Shown here: positions 49,131-64,000 of the stretch, piece after piece | Position numbering within the stretch: the first letter of the stretch is position 1 | Layout of the letters: the number at the start of each line of letters is the position of its first letter | Made by a program: the position numbers and the translations under genes | The notes under the pieces: model-generated | Told to the model about the DNA's origin: nothing | The model's input: the letters and a program-made list of their open reading frames with translations, nothing else | Database searches by the model: none | Assembly (NCBI GenBank): GCA_037179515.1 | Contig: JAXCGZ010011697.1 | Location: 1-64,000, forward strand | Length of the DNA: 64,000 bases | Source of the DNA: Halocaridina rubra | Taxonomy: Eukaryota; Arthropoda; Malacostraca; Decapoda; Atyidae | Direction of reading: 5' to 3'

Positions 49131-49204
49131 CACACACACGAGACCTTATTTTATATATTGTTTCCACAACAAACAGCAGTCACTGATGATGGTTGATGGC
49201 AAGT

Positions 49205-63028
<13,824 letters not shown>

Positions 63029-63899
63029 CTAGAAATGATTTCATATCTTTAACTGAAATACAAACTAGTAGGGAATCTATAACCTACTTTAATATTGCAT
63101 ATGATGTAGACTGAAAATGAGAGGATGAAATTTCTCTTTCTAACATGTGACATATTTAGGTACAGGTATTATTATGCATGGCACACATAAGTAATATGCT
63201 AAGACTAAAGATATATTCTATGATAAGTAATAATGAAGTAGCTATACTACTACTTCTACAGCAATTGAATAAAACTCCAATTAAATTCAGTTGAACAGCA
63301 ATATCATCAAATTTCATACTCTTTAATCAAATCATTCATAATTCAAAGCGAAATCAGCTGCATTTCACATAAAACTGGTTACACTTTTTGGGAAGCCTCA
63401 TTCTCTGACACTAGGATAAATAATTATATAACAATGAAAGTAAACAAACAAACATGTTTTTAGACAATATTCCATCAAAATATATTATATGTATTTGCTC
63501 AGTTGTGAATGATCGAAAATGATAAAGGAAATGAAAAATCTTCCCCTTTGGTATTAAATTCTTTTTATTCTTTAGGTGTACCCATCCTGCTGAATCAGGC
63601 AGGAGAGGGCATTAGGTATGGAAACAGTGTCTTCTTCTTCGTCTACATCTTTTCCCACTTTTATGTGGAAACAGTGTATAAGTTTAAATTTCTTTTGTAA
63701 TGCCTACACAATTATCACAGAGGGTTAAATCACAATCCAAATAAAGGTGACTTTAACAGAATTTATTTAATAAAGAAAAATATTATCATGGGACAAGTGT
63801 TCTCGAGAAAGGACAAACTTCATTAACCTAAATGATAATACTGTGGATAGTGATACATAAGTTTTTAATGACATTATTGTAAGAAAATCAGCAGTAAAT
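63029..63899. other. SLC16 intron up to the window edge; nothing recognised
   Basis: No helix 1-6 exon was detected on the minus strand. Confidence 0.5.
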
Positions 63900-64000
63900 T
63901 TTTTTTTATGTGACACCGGGACAGGCAAAAATTGCCCTCATCAATAAAGGCCTGGGCACGAGAAAACACCAAGACGAAAGAAAAGAAAAATATTAAGGAC
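63900..64000 (-). mobile_element. LINE family A, 3' end, runs off the window
   Basis: TTTTTTATGTGACACCGGGAC, then AGGCAAAAATTGCCCTCATC and AATAAAGGCCTGGGCACGAG. Near-identical to the fragment at 49577. Confidence 0.8.

Overview
This is nuclear DNA of an animal, most likely an arthropod and plausibly a decapod crustacean. The signs are spliced genes with GT-AG introns, insect-like protein sequences, very long pure (AT)n and (CT)n arrays, and dense old retrotransposons of RTE, CR1, Ty3/gypsy and copia types. The species assignment is inference. There is no operon, CRISPR array or other prokaryotic feature.

Only two host genes can be supported, and they face each other tail to tail. On the plus strand, seven exons between 16734 and 34660 encode a complete 334-residue SDS22 (PPP1R7), the leucine-rich-repeat regulator of protein phosphatase 1. 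Its roughly 18 kb span is mostly introns filled with dead transposons. On the minus strand, eight exons between 63028 and 49205 encode the C-terminal 408 residues of an SLC16-family (monocarboxylate-transporter-like) carrier: the large cytosolic loop, six membrane helices and the stop codon. The first six helices lie beyond the right edge.

Layout. 1-6100: AT array, a LINE 3' end, an RTE fragment and a compound AT/ATGT array. 6109-11016: a Ty3/gypsy element with both LTRs, a 5-bp target duplication and nested insertions. 12227-12636: a fold-back element. 12766-14640: a minus-strand LINE (called family A here). 15000-16720: a degenerate repeat array, a tRNA-like SINE and a 110-bp duplication just before the first SDS22 coding exon. 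16734-34660: SDS22, with an RTE tail, a copia-like pol remnant, a second long family A LINE, a (CT)n array, an RTE fragment and a nearly full-length LINE with a 2A-like peptide in its introns. 36297-39650: a MITE, a 60-bp minisatellite and an unidentified long-period repeat. 43330-45670: a degraded RTE element. 49205-63028: the SLC16 exons. 63900-64000: another family A LINE tail.

The most useful observations are these. A 48-bp tandem duplication copies an SDS22 splice donor and would allow an in-frame 16-residue insert. The SDS22 stop codon sits inside a consensus donor. A 180-bp (AT)n array ends about 18 bases from an SLC16 splice acceptor. A LINE carries a 2A-like ribosome-skipping motif. 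Every reverse transcriptase active site that can be read in the window is mutated or deleted. I found no convincing wholly new multi-gene system.
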